A DNA stretch of 64,000 bases from Rosettibacter sp037481715 (GTDB lineage Bacteria > Bacteroidota > Ignavibacteria > Ignavibacteriales > Melioribacteraceae), in NCBI GenBank assembly GCA_037481715.1, contig JBBFLD010000006.1, forward strand, positions 1 to 64,000. Reading direction: 5' to 3'. The notes beneath the pieces were generated by a model, which had not been told where the DNA came from, made no database searches, and was given only the letters and a program-made list of their open reading frames with translations. This document shows, one piece after another, positions 17,814 to 25,819 of this stretch. The first letter of the stretch is position 1. Each line of letters opens with the position of its first letter. The translations under genes were made by a program, and so were the position numbers.

Positions 17814-17829
17814 TGTCAAGTTTTTGACA
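17814..17829. promoter_or_regulatory. Perfect palindrome TGTCAA-GTTT-TTGACA, operator with embedded -35
   Basis: Second perfect copy of the palindrome, 75-90 bases upstream of the start at 17739. On the minus strand TTGACA is followed after 17 bases by CTTATA and overlaps a TATATA run, so a promoter reads from here into the membrane protein/nnrE unit. It lies in the divergent gap with merR but 37 bases away from the merR promoter elements. Confidence 0.68.
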
Positions 17830-17865
17830 TAGTTCAAAAATTTTAATGTGATATTGAAAAAACTC

Positions 17866-17896
17866 TTGACTCCGTACCATACTACGCATCTTATAT
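17866..17896 (+). promoter_or_regulatory. MerR-type promoter and operator
   Basis: TTGACT (17866-17871) and TTATAT (17891-17896) are separated by 19 bases, the long spacer typical of MerR-activated promoters. The spacer holds CGTA-N6-TACG (17873-17886), an imperfect dyad starting CCGTAC, reminiscent of known mer operators. It lies 24 bases before merR, so merR, merTP and merA are probably driven together. Confidence 0.7.
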
Positions 17897-17919
17897 TTTT
17901 ATAAGAAGTTAAAAGGAAT

Positions 17920-18327
17920 TTGAAAATGGCTGAATATTTCGTTGGACAATTAGCAAAAAAAGTTGGTGTTAATGTCGAGACCATCCGTTATTATGAAAGA
18001 CTAAAATTACTTCCCAAGCCGAAAAGAAGAGAATCACGTTACAGAGTTTATGACGAAACGGATTTGAAACGATTGCTGTTTATTAAACGAGCTAAAGAAC
18101 TTGGCTTTACACTTCGAGAGATTAAAGAATTGCTTGAATTGAAAATTAGCTCAAAAACAAAATGTGGAGATGTAAAACATTTGACAGAACATAAGTTACA
18201 AGATATAGATAATAGAATAAAAGATTTGAAAAAGATTAGAAGTGTACTTGTGAAACTTATTAATCAATGCATAAATGAAGAAGTTTCATCGGATGAATGT
18301 CCGATTTTAGAAACAATAGAGTTATAA
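17920..18327 (+). CDS. merR: Mercury-responsive MerR-type regulator
   Basis: The 135-residue regulator has an N-terminal winged helix (VGQLAKKVGVNVETIRYYER, then SRYRVYDETDLKRLLFIKRAKELGF) and a dimerisation helix. Three cysteines lie at C82 (KTKCGDV), C117 (INQCINEE) and C127 (DECPILE). Mercury MerR proteins coordinate Hg(II) through C82, C117 and C126, so the spacing is almost exact. The downstream MerTP and MerA genes confirm the metal. Unlike proteobacterial mer operons, merR is co-directional with the structural genes. An alternative start two codons in (MAEYFVG) is possible. Confidence 0.92.
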   Translation: MKMAEYFVGQLAKKVGVNVETIRYYERLKLLPKPKRRESRYRVYDETDLKRLLFIKRAKELGFTLREIKELLELKISSKTKCGDVKHLTEHKLQDIDNRIKDLKKIRSVLVKLINQCINEEVSSDECPILETIEL

Positions 18328-18333
18328 TAAACT

Positions 18334-18411
18334 GTCATTGCGAGGGACGAAAGTCCCGAAGCAATCTTTAACGAAGAATGCTTCGCTTCATTCCATTTCT
18401 CTCACAATGAC
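18334..18411. repeat. Dispersed repeat in the merR-merTP gap
   Basis: The unit is bounded by GTCATTGCGAG and CTCACAATGAC, nearly perfect terminal inverted repeats, with an inner GGGAC-GAAA-GTCCC hairpin and CGAAGCAATCT. It fills almost the entire 106-base gap between merR and merTP. The structure is MITE-like, with no coding potential. Confidence 0.75.
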
Positions 18412-18433
18412 GAATCAGTAAGGAGATATAAAA

Positions 18434-19045
18434 ATGAAAGATAAATTATTATCCAGCGGCGGAATAATTACAGCATTGTTAGCATCACTTTGCTGTATTA
18501 CACCAGTACTTGCTGTACTTGGTGGTTTGAGTGGAATAGCAACTACTTTTTCTTTCCTCGAACCATTACGTCCATATTTAATTGGTTTAACAATTATTGT
18601 TCTGGGCTATGCATTTTATAAGGCATATAAGCCTAAGAAGAAAACTGATATTAGTTGTGCCTGTGAAACGGATGAGAAACCAAAATTCATTAATTCTAAA
18701 AAGTTCTTGTGGCTTATAACTGTAATAAGCGGATTGCTCATAACTTTTCCTTATTATTCAAAAGCATTATTCCCTTCTGAAAAGACAAATGTTGTAATTG
18801 TGCAAGCAAATAATATTATAAAAGCAAAGTTGAATATTGAAGGAATGAGCTGCACTGCATGTGAAGAATCTGTTGACTATGCACTTAAATCAGAAGATGG
18901 TGTTATTAAAGCTACATCATCTTATAAAACCGGTATCACTTATGTTGAATATGACAGAACAAAAGTTAATTTAGAACAGCTTAAAAAAGCAGTCGAAGAA
19001 AAAGTTGGATATAAGGTAAAAGATATTCAATCATTAGAAAAATAA
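18434..19045 (+). CDS. merTP: Mercuric ion transport fusion protein MerTP
   Basis: This 203-residue inner-membrane protein imports Hg(II) for reduction. Three TM helices are visible (about 8-32, 44-62, 92-110). The first carries the vicinal pair C20-C21 (SLCCITP) as in MerT, and a second cysteine pair C75-x-C77 follows TM2 in the cytoplasmic loop. The C-terminal 65 residues are a heavy-metal-associated domain with GMSCTACEESV (C140, C143), replacing a separate periplasmic MerP. It has a GGAG ribosome-binding site, and merA follows after a repeat-filled gap. Confidence 0.92.
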   Translation: MKDKLLSSGGIITALLASLCCITPVLAVLGGLSGIATTFSFLEPLRPYLIGLTIIVLGYAFYKAYKPKKKTDISCACETDEKPKFINSKKFLWLITVISGLLITFPYYSKALFPSEKTNVVIVQANNIIKAKLNIEGMSCTACEESVDYALKSEDGVIKATSSYKTGITYVEYDRTKVNLEQLKKAVEEKVGYKVKDIQSLEK

Positions 19046-19048
19046 ATA

Positions 19049-19144
19049 CTTAGTGCACCTTTGTGATGCACTTAGTGTTCCTTTGTGGTGAAATAAAATT
19101 AACCACAAAGTATCACAAAGGACTACACAAAGGAACACAAAGGA
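19049..19144. repeat. Repeat in the merTP-merA gap that supplies the merA RBS
   Basis: A CACAAAG/CTTTGTG repeat (second dispersed family) occupies the gap. AGTGTTCCTTTGTGGT faces ACCACAAAG and CACAAAGGAACAC on either side of an AT-rich centre. The last copy, ACACAAAGGAGAAAAT, doubles as the ribosome-binding site of merA. Confidence 0.72.
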
Positions 19145-19153
19145 GAAAATATT

Positions 19154-20818
19154 ATGGCAATTCAAACAATAAAATTAAAAATCAGTGGAATGACCTGCGA
19201 ACATTGCGCAAAAACAATTGAAAATAAAGTATCCGCAATTAATGGCGTAATAAAGAAATCAGTAAGTTATCCGGAGAAAACAGGTGAGTTCCAATTCGAT
19301 GCAGAAAAAACTTCTGCAAATGAAATTATAGCAACAATAAATTCCATCGGTAATTATAAAGTTATTGATGAGATAAAGGATATAAATGAAAACACATCGA
19401 AATATGATTTAATCATTATCGGCGGCGGGTCTGCTGCTTTTTCTGCTGCTATTAAAGCAAGTGAACTTGGTAAAAAAGTTTTGATGATAAACGATGGACT
19501 ACCAATAGGAGGCACATGCGTAAATGTTGGCTGCGTACCATCGAAAACTCTGATTAGAACTGCTGAACAATTTCATATTGCTAATCATCCAAATTTTTCC
19601 GGTATAAAACCCAGCAATAGTAAGATTGACTTTAAGGAAATAATCCGACAAAAGTCTGAATTGGTTGAAGGGTTAAGGCAGCATAAGTATATCGATGTTC
19701 TAAAGGATGATCCGAATGTAACTATATTAAAATCATTTGCTAAGTTAATTGATAAAAACACAGTAGTCCTAAGGGCTCCTAACGGAGAAGCTGATGGCAA
19801 AAAATTTACAGCAGAAAATATTCTAATTGCTACCGGTTCGTCCACCTTTATTCCAGATTTGCATGGATTAAATGAAACCGGCTATTTAACTAATGAAACG
19901 CTTTATGAATTAGAAGAACTTCCTGAGCATTTAATAGTAATCGGAGGAAGATATATTGCTCTTGAAAATGCACAAATGTTTGCTCGACTTGGTTCTAAAG
20001 TAACCATTCTTCAAAGGTCTCATAGAATACTTCCAGATGAAATGACGGATATTACCGAAACATTGAAAGAATACTTAGAAGAAGAAGGTATAGAAATCCT
20101 AACTGGCACAAAAATAAAATCAGTTAATAGAAAAAACAGTAAAGTTATAATTAATGCTTCAGTAAAAGATGAGGATAAAATAATTGAAGGGACTCACCTA
20201 TTTATTGCAACCGGAAGAAAAGGCAACACGAAAGAATTTGGACTGGAAGAATTAGGAATTGAACTTCATAAAAACAGTTTTATTAAGACAAATGAATTTT
20301 TACAGACATCAATTCCAAACATTTATGCAGCCGGAGATGTAACCGGAGAATATTTGTTTGTTTATGCTGCAGCCTACGAAGGAGCTTTGGCAGTTCAAAA
20401 TATGTACAGTGAAAATCAAACTAAAAAAGATTATTCCGTTTTCCCATGGGTTATTTTTACAGACCCTCAAGTCGCCGGTGTTGGAATGGATGAAAATTTA
20501 GCCTACGAAAATAAAATTGATTATGAAGTCTCAACAATTCAGTTAAAAGACGTTCCCCGTTCACTTGCAGCAAGAAATACAAAAGGCTTCATAAAACTAA
20601 TTCGAGATAAAAAAACCGATAAATTAATTGGTGCAAGAATTTTAGCTTCCGAAGGTTCAGAACTGCTGATGGAAATTTCGCTTGCTATTAAATATGGAAT
20701 TACAGTAAAAGAACTAAAACAAATGTTTCATCCTTATTTGACTTTGTCGGAAGGAATAAAATTAGCTGCAATTGGATTTGAGAAAGATATAAATAAACTT
20801 AGCTGCTGTGCTGTGTAA
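19154..20818 (+). CDS. merA: Mercuric reductase with N-terminal HMA domain
   Basis: This cytoplasmic flavoenzyme reduces Hg(II) to volatile Hg(0) with NADPH. The 554-residue protein has an N-terminal heavy-metal domain (GMTCEHCAKTI, C15 and C18). The FAD-binding site is IIGGGSAAFSAAIKASELG. The redox pair is C122/C127 in GGTCVNVGCVPSK. An NAD(P)-binding segment near residue 255 (LIVIGGRYIALE) and the dimerisation domain follow. The vicinal C-terminal pair C551-C552 (LSCCAV) hands mercury to the active site. All diagnostic cysteines are present. It is the last gene of the operon. Confidence 0.96.
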   Translation: MAIQTIKLKISGMTCEHCAKTIENKVSAINGVIKKSVSYPEKTGEFQFDAEKTSANEIIATINSIGNYKVIDEIKDINENTSKYDLIIIGGGSAAFSAAIKASELGKKVLMINDGLPIGGTCVNVGCVPSKTLIRTAEQFHIANHPNFSGIKPSNSKIDFKEIIRQKSELVEGLRQHKYIDVLKDDPNVTILKSFAKLIDKNTVVLRAPNGEADGKKFTAENILIATGSSTFIPDLHGLNETGYLTNETLYELEELPEHLIVIGGRYIALENAQMFARLGSKVTILQRSHRILPDEMTDITETLKEYLEEEGIEILTGTKIKSVNRKNSKVIINASVKDEDKIIEGTHLFIATGRKGNTKEFGLEELGIELHKNSFIKTNEFLQTSIPNIYAAGDVTGEYLFVYAAAYEGALAVQNMYSENQTKKDYSVFPWVIFTDPQVAGVGMDENLAYENKIDYEVSTIQLKDVPRSLAARNTKGFIKLIRDKKTDKLIGARILASEGSELLMEISLAIKYGITVKELKQMFHPYLTLSEGIKLAAIGFEKDINKLSCCAV

Positions 20819-20833
20819 GAGTGGTTAAGTTAT

Positions 20834-20874
20834 TGAGCCTGAGGCTCATCAGCCTTTGGCTGAAGCCTCTGGCT
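20834..20874. repeat. Three adjacent mini-hairpins after merA
   Basis: TGAGCC-TGA-GGCTCA (20834-20848), CAGCC-TTT-GGCTG (20850-20862) and AGCC-TCT-GGCT (20864-20874) follow one another within 41 bases, starting 15 bases after the merA stop. Each is perfectly self-complementary and all use the GGCT/AGCC word. They may end or protect the mer transcript, but no T-run follows. Confidence 0.6.
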
Positions 20875-21495
20875 GAATTGAAACTGCTAAGAACACCAAG
20901 ATAACGCCAAGTTTTTTCCTTTGAGATTTTTTGCGTTCTTATATGTTAAAAGTATAAAAAGATTTTTTTCGAAGAAACTCAGTATAGAAATTAGTTTTTT
21001 ACACATTGGTTTAAATTCAGGATAAAAAGTGAATGATGTCATTCTGATTGAAGAATCTGAAAGATATTTTCACGCAAAGCCGCAAAGAAAAACTTGGCGT
21101 CTTTGCGTCTCTGCGAGAAACGAAAAATTTATGAGATTGCTTTGTTCCAAAAGTTGGGACTCACAAAGACAGAATGAAAGAATCGATTCTTCAGTTTGCT
21201 TAGAATGGCACTAGTGGTTATGTCATTCTGAGGGAACCCGCCTAAGGCGGGTGACCGAAGAATCTGAAAAGAATTTTACAGTTGATAGTAGAATATTAAT
21301 AAAACAAAATTGTGAATAAAGTGAATGACGGAAAATAATTTCACGCAAAGCCGCAAAGTATCAAAGCCGCAAAGAAAAAACTTTGCCACTTTGCTGTTAA
21401 GTTATACACAAACCGCAGATTACTCTGCTCAAGAGAATTATAGCTGATTAAATAACTGAGTCAATCTGCCTAATCTGCGGAATCTGCATTCTATT
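20875..21495. repeat. Repeat-filled gap between merA and pgl
   Basis: No gene is visible. Units recognised: 21069-21121 (TTCACGCAAAGCCGCAAAG facing CTTTGCGTCTCTGCGAG); 21222-21265 (GTCATTCTGAG to GAAGAATCT with a CCCGCC/GGCGGG hairpin); 21338-21398 (CGCAAAGCCGCAAAG with a facing CTTTGC); and 21410-21490 with AATCTGCCTAATCTGCGG and AATCTGC words. A short open frame at 21029-21214 is made of these repeats. Confidence 0.72.
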
Positions 21496-22242
21496 TTATT
21501 TAATAAATGCCGGGTCAATTAATTGTGCGGCATCTTTATCAATCAGCCAGACTAAATTTTTTGAAACCGGATTTACAAAATATGCTGGATAATTTTTTGC
21601 TGCTTCTTTTTCATTTAGGATTTCATAAATCTTCTGAGCTTTCTTTTCACCTGTTACAAGAAAAACTATTGTATCTGCATTATTAATAATTTTCCCTGTA
21701 ATTGAAATTCTTTTTTGCTTTGTAACTGGATGAACTGCTGTTACACAAAAATCTTCTGAATAAAAAAGATTTAGTTGATTAGGAAAAATAGAAGCTGTAT
21801 GACCATCTTCTCCCAATCCAAGAATAATTAAATCAAAAGAAGGAACGCCGTCTTTAATTTTCAATTCTCTTTGCAGAATTTCTGAATATCTTTTTGCTTC
21901 CTCAAGAGGATCAGACTCTCCATAAATTCTAAAAACATTTTCTGAAGGAATTTGAATATGCTTAATCAAATTTTCATAAGTCATTCGATAATTACTATCC
22001 TCATGTTCAGGGGGTACACATCTTTCATCGCCCCAGAATAATTTAATTTTTCTCCAATCAATTTTATCTGAATAATTTTTTGAAATACTATCAAATAAAT
22101 TTTTGGGAGTTGAGCCCCCTGAAAGAGCTATTGTAAAAAAATTATTTGATGGTAATCTTTCTAATTTTTGATTTATAAATTCAACTGCCTTTAGTGCAGC
22201 ATCATTAATTTCATTAAAAACTATAATTTTATCTTTTCTCAT
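21496..22242 (-). CDS. pgl: 6-phosphogluconolactonase
   Basis: Pgl hydrolyses 6-phosphogluconolactone in the oxidative pentose phosphate pathway. The 248-residue length and motifs IALSGGSTPKNLFDSIS, KLFWGDERCVPPEHEDSNY and LGLGEDGHTASIFP are diagnostic of the DevB/SOL type. It begins inside the end of zwf, sharing the bases ATGA (4-base overlap), so the two consecutive pathway enzymes are translationally coupled. No 6-phosphogluconate dehydrogenase is in the window. Confidence 0.95.
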   Translation of the reverse strand: MRKDKIIVFNEINDAALKAVEFINQKLERLPSNNFFTIALSGGSTPKNLFDSISKNYSDKIDWRKIKLFWGDERCVPPEHEDSNYRMTYENLIKHIQIPSENVFRIYGESDPLEEAKRYSEILQRELKIKDGVPSFDLIILGLGEDGHTASIFPNQLNLFYSEDFCVTAVHPVTKQKRISITGKIINNADTIVFLVTGEKKAQKIYEILNEKEAAKNYPAYFVNPVSKNLVWLIDKDAAQLIDPAFIK

Positions 22243-23753
22243 AGTTCACAATATAAATTACTATTTGTAAGATTTCTGCAAGGGAACCGCCACGATATTT
22301 TTCCATCTTCAATTAATTTATCAGCTTCAGTAGGACCCCAAGTACCTGCTGGATAACCATATAAAGGTATGTCAGGATTATTTTCCCATGCTTCGAGGAT
22401 TGGCGTAAGAAATTTCCATGTAGCAATTACTTCTTCTGTTCTTGCAAAAAGTGTATTATCGCCATTAATTGTATCATACAAAAGTCTTTCATATGCCTCT
22501 GGAATTCTTTGATGTGCAAGTTCTGAATATTTAAAATCGAGGTCAATATTTTGAACATTAAAACCCTGTCCAGGAGTTTTCATTCCTATTTCAAGCAGCA
22601 TTCCTTCATCTGGTTGAATTCTTAGAATTAATTTGTTGCATGCTTCCTGAATATTATTTCTCGAGAAAAGAAAATGAGGAGTAGGTTTAAAATGCACCAC
22701 AACTTCTGTTACACGAGTTGGCAATCTTTTTCCTGTTCGAATATAAAATGGAACATCACCCCATCTCCAATTATCAATATAAAATTTCATTGCTGCATAA
22801 GTCTCGGTTCTTGATTCTGGATTTATATTATTTTCTTCTCTGTAGCCTTTAACTTTTTCATTGTTAATTATTGAAGAAGTATATTGACCTCTCACAGCTA
22901 TAAATGGAACCTCTTCCATTTTAATTGGCCGCAAAGAATGGAATACTTTCAATATTTCATTTCTAATAAAAAGCGGTTCGAGAGAAGAAGGCGGTTCCAT
23001 TGCAATTAAACCAACAATTTGTAAAAGATGATTTTGAATCATATCTCTTAATGCCCCAATATTATCATAATAACCGCCTCGATTTTCTACCCCAATATTT
23101 TCTGCAGCAGTTATTTCAATATGATGAATATAATTTCGATTCCACAAAGGCTCAAATATTCCATTTGAAAATCTTGTAACAAGTAAATTTTGAACAGTCT
23201 CTTTTCCAAGATAATGGTCAATTCGAAAAATTTGTTCTTCTTTCCAATTTTTCAATAACAAATCTTTAAGATGCAATGCCGATTCTAAATCATAACCAAA
23301 CGGCTTTTCAATAATAAGTCTTTTCCAGCCGTTATCTTCTTTGTTTAATCCTGCTTTAGAAAGATTCAAAGGAATTTTATCATATAAATTTGGCGGGGTT
23401 GATAAATAAAAAATTGTATTGCCACTTATACCAAATGAATTTCTAAATTCATTTAATTTATTTTTTAGCAAGATGTAAGAGGAATAATCATCATATTGAA
23501 CCTGAATATAGAACAAGAATTTAATGAATTCTTCTATTTTAGATTGGTTTTGATTATTGCCAAATTTCTTAATCGATTCGAACATTATGTCTCTGAATTC
23601 ATCATCAGAAAGAAATGTTCTGGCTGCACCAAGAATTATAAATTTATCTGATAGTAAATTTTGTTCGAATAAAGAATAAAGTGCAGGAATTAATTTTCTT
23701 TTTGCTAAATCTCCTGATGCGCCGAATATTACAAATATATGATTGTTATTCAT
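22239..23753 (-). CDS. zwf: Glucose-6-phosphate 1-dehydrogenase
   Basis: The enzyme oxidises glucose-6-phosphate with NAD(P)+. The start at 23753 is preferred because AAAGGA lies 7 bases before it; the in-frame ATG at 23768 precedes that site. The 504-residue protein has the dinucleotide fold IFGASGDLAKRKLIPALY, the substrate motif RIDHYLGKETVQNLL, and the ENIGVENRGGYYDNIGALRD and PFYIRTGKRLP segments. Length is normal. It forms a two-gene operon with pgl. Confidence 0.96.
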   Translation of the reverse strand: MNNNHIFVIFGASGDLAKRKLIPALYSLFEQNLLSDKFIILGAARTFLSDDEFRDIMFESIKKFGNNQNQSKIEEFIKFLFYIQVQYDDYSSYILLKNKLNEFRNSFGISGNTIFYLSTPPNLYDKIPLNLSKAGLNKEDNGWKRLIIEKPFGYDLESALHLKDLLLKNWKEEQIFRIDHYLGKETVQNLLVTRFSNGIFEPLWNRNYIHHIEITAAENIGVENRGGYYDNIGALRDMIQNHLLQIVGLIAMEPPSSLEPLFIRNEILKVFHSLRPIKMEEVPFIAVRGQYTSSIINNEKVKGYREENNINPESRTETYAAMKFYIDNWRWGDVPFYIRTGKRLPTRVTEVVVHFKPTPHFLFSRNNIQEACNKLILRIQPDEGMLLEIGMKTPGQGFNVQNIDLDFKYSELAHQRIPEAYERLLYDTINGDNTLFARTEEVIATWKFLTPILEAWENNPDIPLYGYPAGTWGPTEADKLIEDGKISWRFPCRNLTNSNLYCEL

Positions 23754-23966
23754 AATTTTTCCTTTCAATGTTCATTAAAATCGAACTTATTTGATGCATA
23801 TCTGTGAAAAAAGAAACAAGAAATTGAGTTTGTCTAAATCTTCATTTATTAAATAGTTATAAAATTATTTTTATATGGAATTTTTCACTGTATTAAAAAT
23901 CATTTCATAAATTCTCAATACTTTTATTCTGAATTCTTAATTCTAAATTCTGTAAATCATTTTTCT

Positions 23967-25328
23967 TCATATCAAATTTTGAATGACCAATTCAGAATTT
24001 TTTATACAATCTCCTACAGAAATTCCACCACGATAATTACCACTTAAAATTAAACCCGGATTTTCCTTTTGAAATTTTTCAAAATAATTTTCGTGTTCTA
24101 TGTAACCAATATTGTATTGAGGAATTGCTTTCTCCCACAGTTTTTCTTTAATCAAAATTGGGTCTCCTTTTATTTTCATAATATCCTTGAATTCAGCAAG
24201 CACAATTTCAATTAATTTTTCTTTTTCAATGTCAAATAAATGAGGTGAGCGTGCACCTCCAATGAACAAAGTAAATGCTGCTTTATCATCTTCGCATCTG
24301 TTTGGAAAAATTGTTGAACTCCAAATTGCACCAAGAAAATGTTTTTGTTCTTTTGATGGAATTAAAAATCCAAATCCATCTAAATTTCTATTGATATTTT
24401 CTTTTTTAAAACCGAGATATAAAACCATTACGGGAGGGTAATAGATTTCATTTAAATGTTTGGATAATTCAGAATCAATTTCATCAAAAATATCAGAAGA
24501 AACGTAAGCGGGAAGAGTTGACAAAACAATATCAGAGTTAATTTTATTTTGTTCTCCATTCATCTCATAAATTACTTCCCAATTATCGGAAGTTCTTTTT
24601 ACTTTTTTCACAACACAATTGTAAAGAATATTGTCTTCTAATTTTTTTGCAATTGCTTTTGGGAACGACTGCATTCCATTGATAAATGAAAACATCTTTG
24701 CACTTTGTTTGGATTGTTCTGCTCTTTGTTTTCTTTCTTTTGCACCTTTAATCATTCCTTTGATTAGTCCACCATAAACTTCTTCCAATCGATATAATTT
24801 TGGGAACGCAGATTTAACGCTGAGTTTATTTGGGTCGCCTGCAAAAACACCACTAACAAATGGGTCAATTGCATAATCTAAAAATTCCTGTCCCAATCTT
24901 CTTCTTACAAATTCTGCAACACTTTGATAATAACCATCTTCAGATTTTCCAATAAATGGTTCTGCCATTAATCTTAATTTTGCTTTTGCAGAAAATAATT
25001 TTGATTTTATAAAAAGCGGCGGATTCATCGGGAGTGGATGCAGTTCATTATTTCTTAAGATATATCTTTTGTTTGATGATTCATTTGCATAAACAAATTC
25101 ATTTGAGATTCCCACTTCATCAACAAGTTGACGAATTAATGGAGTTGTTTCTAATCCGCTGTTTGGTCCATAATCAATTAGAAAATTATTTACAAATTCA
25201 GATTGCATTGAGCCGCCAGGTTCACTTCGTGACTCAAGAATTTTAATTTCAAAACCTTTTTTGTAAAGCCAGTATGCAGTTGAAAGTCCAGAAATTCCCG
25301 CGCCAAGTATGATAATTTTTTTATTCAT
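23967..25328 (-). CDS. hemY: Protoporphyrinogen oxidase (HemY/PpoX type)
   Basis: This FAD flavoprotein oxidises protoporphyrinogen IX (or coproporphyrinogen III in the HemY branch of the coproporphyrin pathway) to the porphyrin. The 453-residue protein opens with the FAD-binding IIILGAGISGLSTAYWL and ESRSEPGGS. It has YAIDPFVSGVFAGDPNKLSV, typical of PPOX, and ends with GISVGDCIKNSELV. The name HemG is also used for this family. It is apart from the hem operon but in the same direction, 500 bases from the M3 peptidase gene. Companion HemN and HemH favour the classical protoporphyrin route. Confidence 0.93.
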   Translation of the reverse strand: MNKKIIILGAGISGLSTAYWLYKKGFEIKILESRSEPGGSMQSEFVNNFLIDYGPNSGLETTPLIRQLVDEVGISNEFVYANESSNKRYILRNNELHPLPMNPPLFIKSKLFSAKAKLRLMAEPFIGKSEDGYYQSVAEFVRRRLGQEFLDYAIDPFVSGVFAGDPNKLSVKSAFPKLYRLEEVYGGLIKGMIKGAKERKQRAEQSKQSAKMFSFINGMQSFPKAIAKKLEDNILYNCVVKKVKRTSDNWEVIYEMNGEQNKINSDIVLSTLPAYVSSDIFDEIDSELSKHLNEIYYPPVMVLYLGFKKENINRNLDGFGFLIPSKEQKHFLGAIWSSTIFPNRCEDDKAAFTLFIGGARSPHLFDIEKEKLIEIVLAEFKDIMKIKGDPILIKEKLWEKAIPQYNIGYIEHENYFEKFQKENPGLILSGNYRGGISVGDCIKNSELVIQNLI

Positions 25329-25430
25329 TATATCAATCCGTTATTTAGTTTTAATTATTCTATGCAAATATTATAAAAACAATTTCTCAACAGAAAGCAT
25401 GATAAATAATTTCTAATGTATAATCTATTA

Positions 25431-25717
25431 GATTCTTCACTTCGTTCAGAATGACACAAAATCTTTTATACTAATGTTTTTGAGATTCTTCATCCGCATT
25501 TGGCGGATTCAGAACGACACAACGTTTTTTTACTCTTAAAGTATTAATTCTTTTCCGTCATTCTGAAGGAGTCCCGCCAAAAAGGCGGGACGACCGAAGA
25601 ATCTAAATCAATTCAACTTTATCAAAGAGATTCTTCGCTTCGCTCAGAATGACACAAAGCTTTTTTATGTCAATGTTTTTGAGATTCTTCGTCTGCCTTT
25701 GGCGGATTCAGAATGGC
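25431..25717. repeat. Array of five dispersed repeat units in the hemY-peptidase gap
   Basis: Within the 491-base gap five copies of the GATTCTTC.../...GAATGAC family lie in both orientations: 25431-25455, 25483-25518, 25557-25604 (the longest, with a CCCGCC-AAAAA-GGCGGG hairpin and opposite orientation), 25627-25653 and 25681-25717. Copies are separated by similar ACACAA..TTTTT spacers, suggesting local duplication. No gene is visible in the gap. Confidence 0.75.
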
Positions 25718-25819
25718 ACAAAAATCACATTAATGTTATTTTGTAGCAATCCCTCCAAACACAAACACAGAATAACATTAATATTTTCATTATCATCAAA
25801 AATCTTGCACCACTTCTTC

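Noticed and set aside
17790..17984. 64-codon minus-strand frame over the merR promoter
   Set aside because: It covers the divergent regulatory region and the start of merR on the opposite strand; no family resemblance.
21029..21214. 61-codon plus-strand frame
   Set aside because: Lies entirely across copies of the CGCAAAG repeat.
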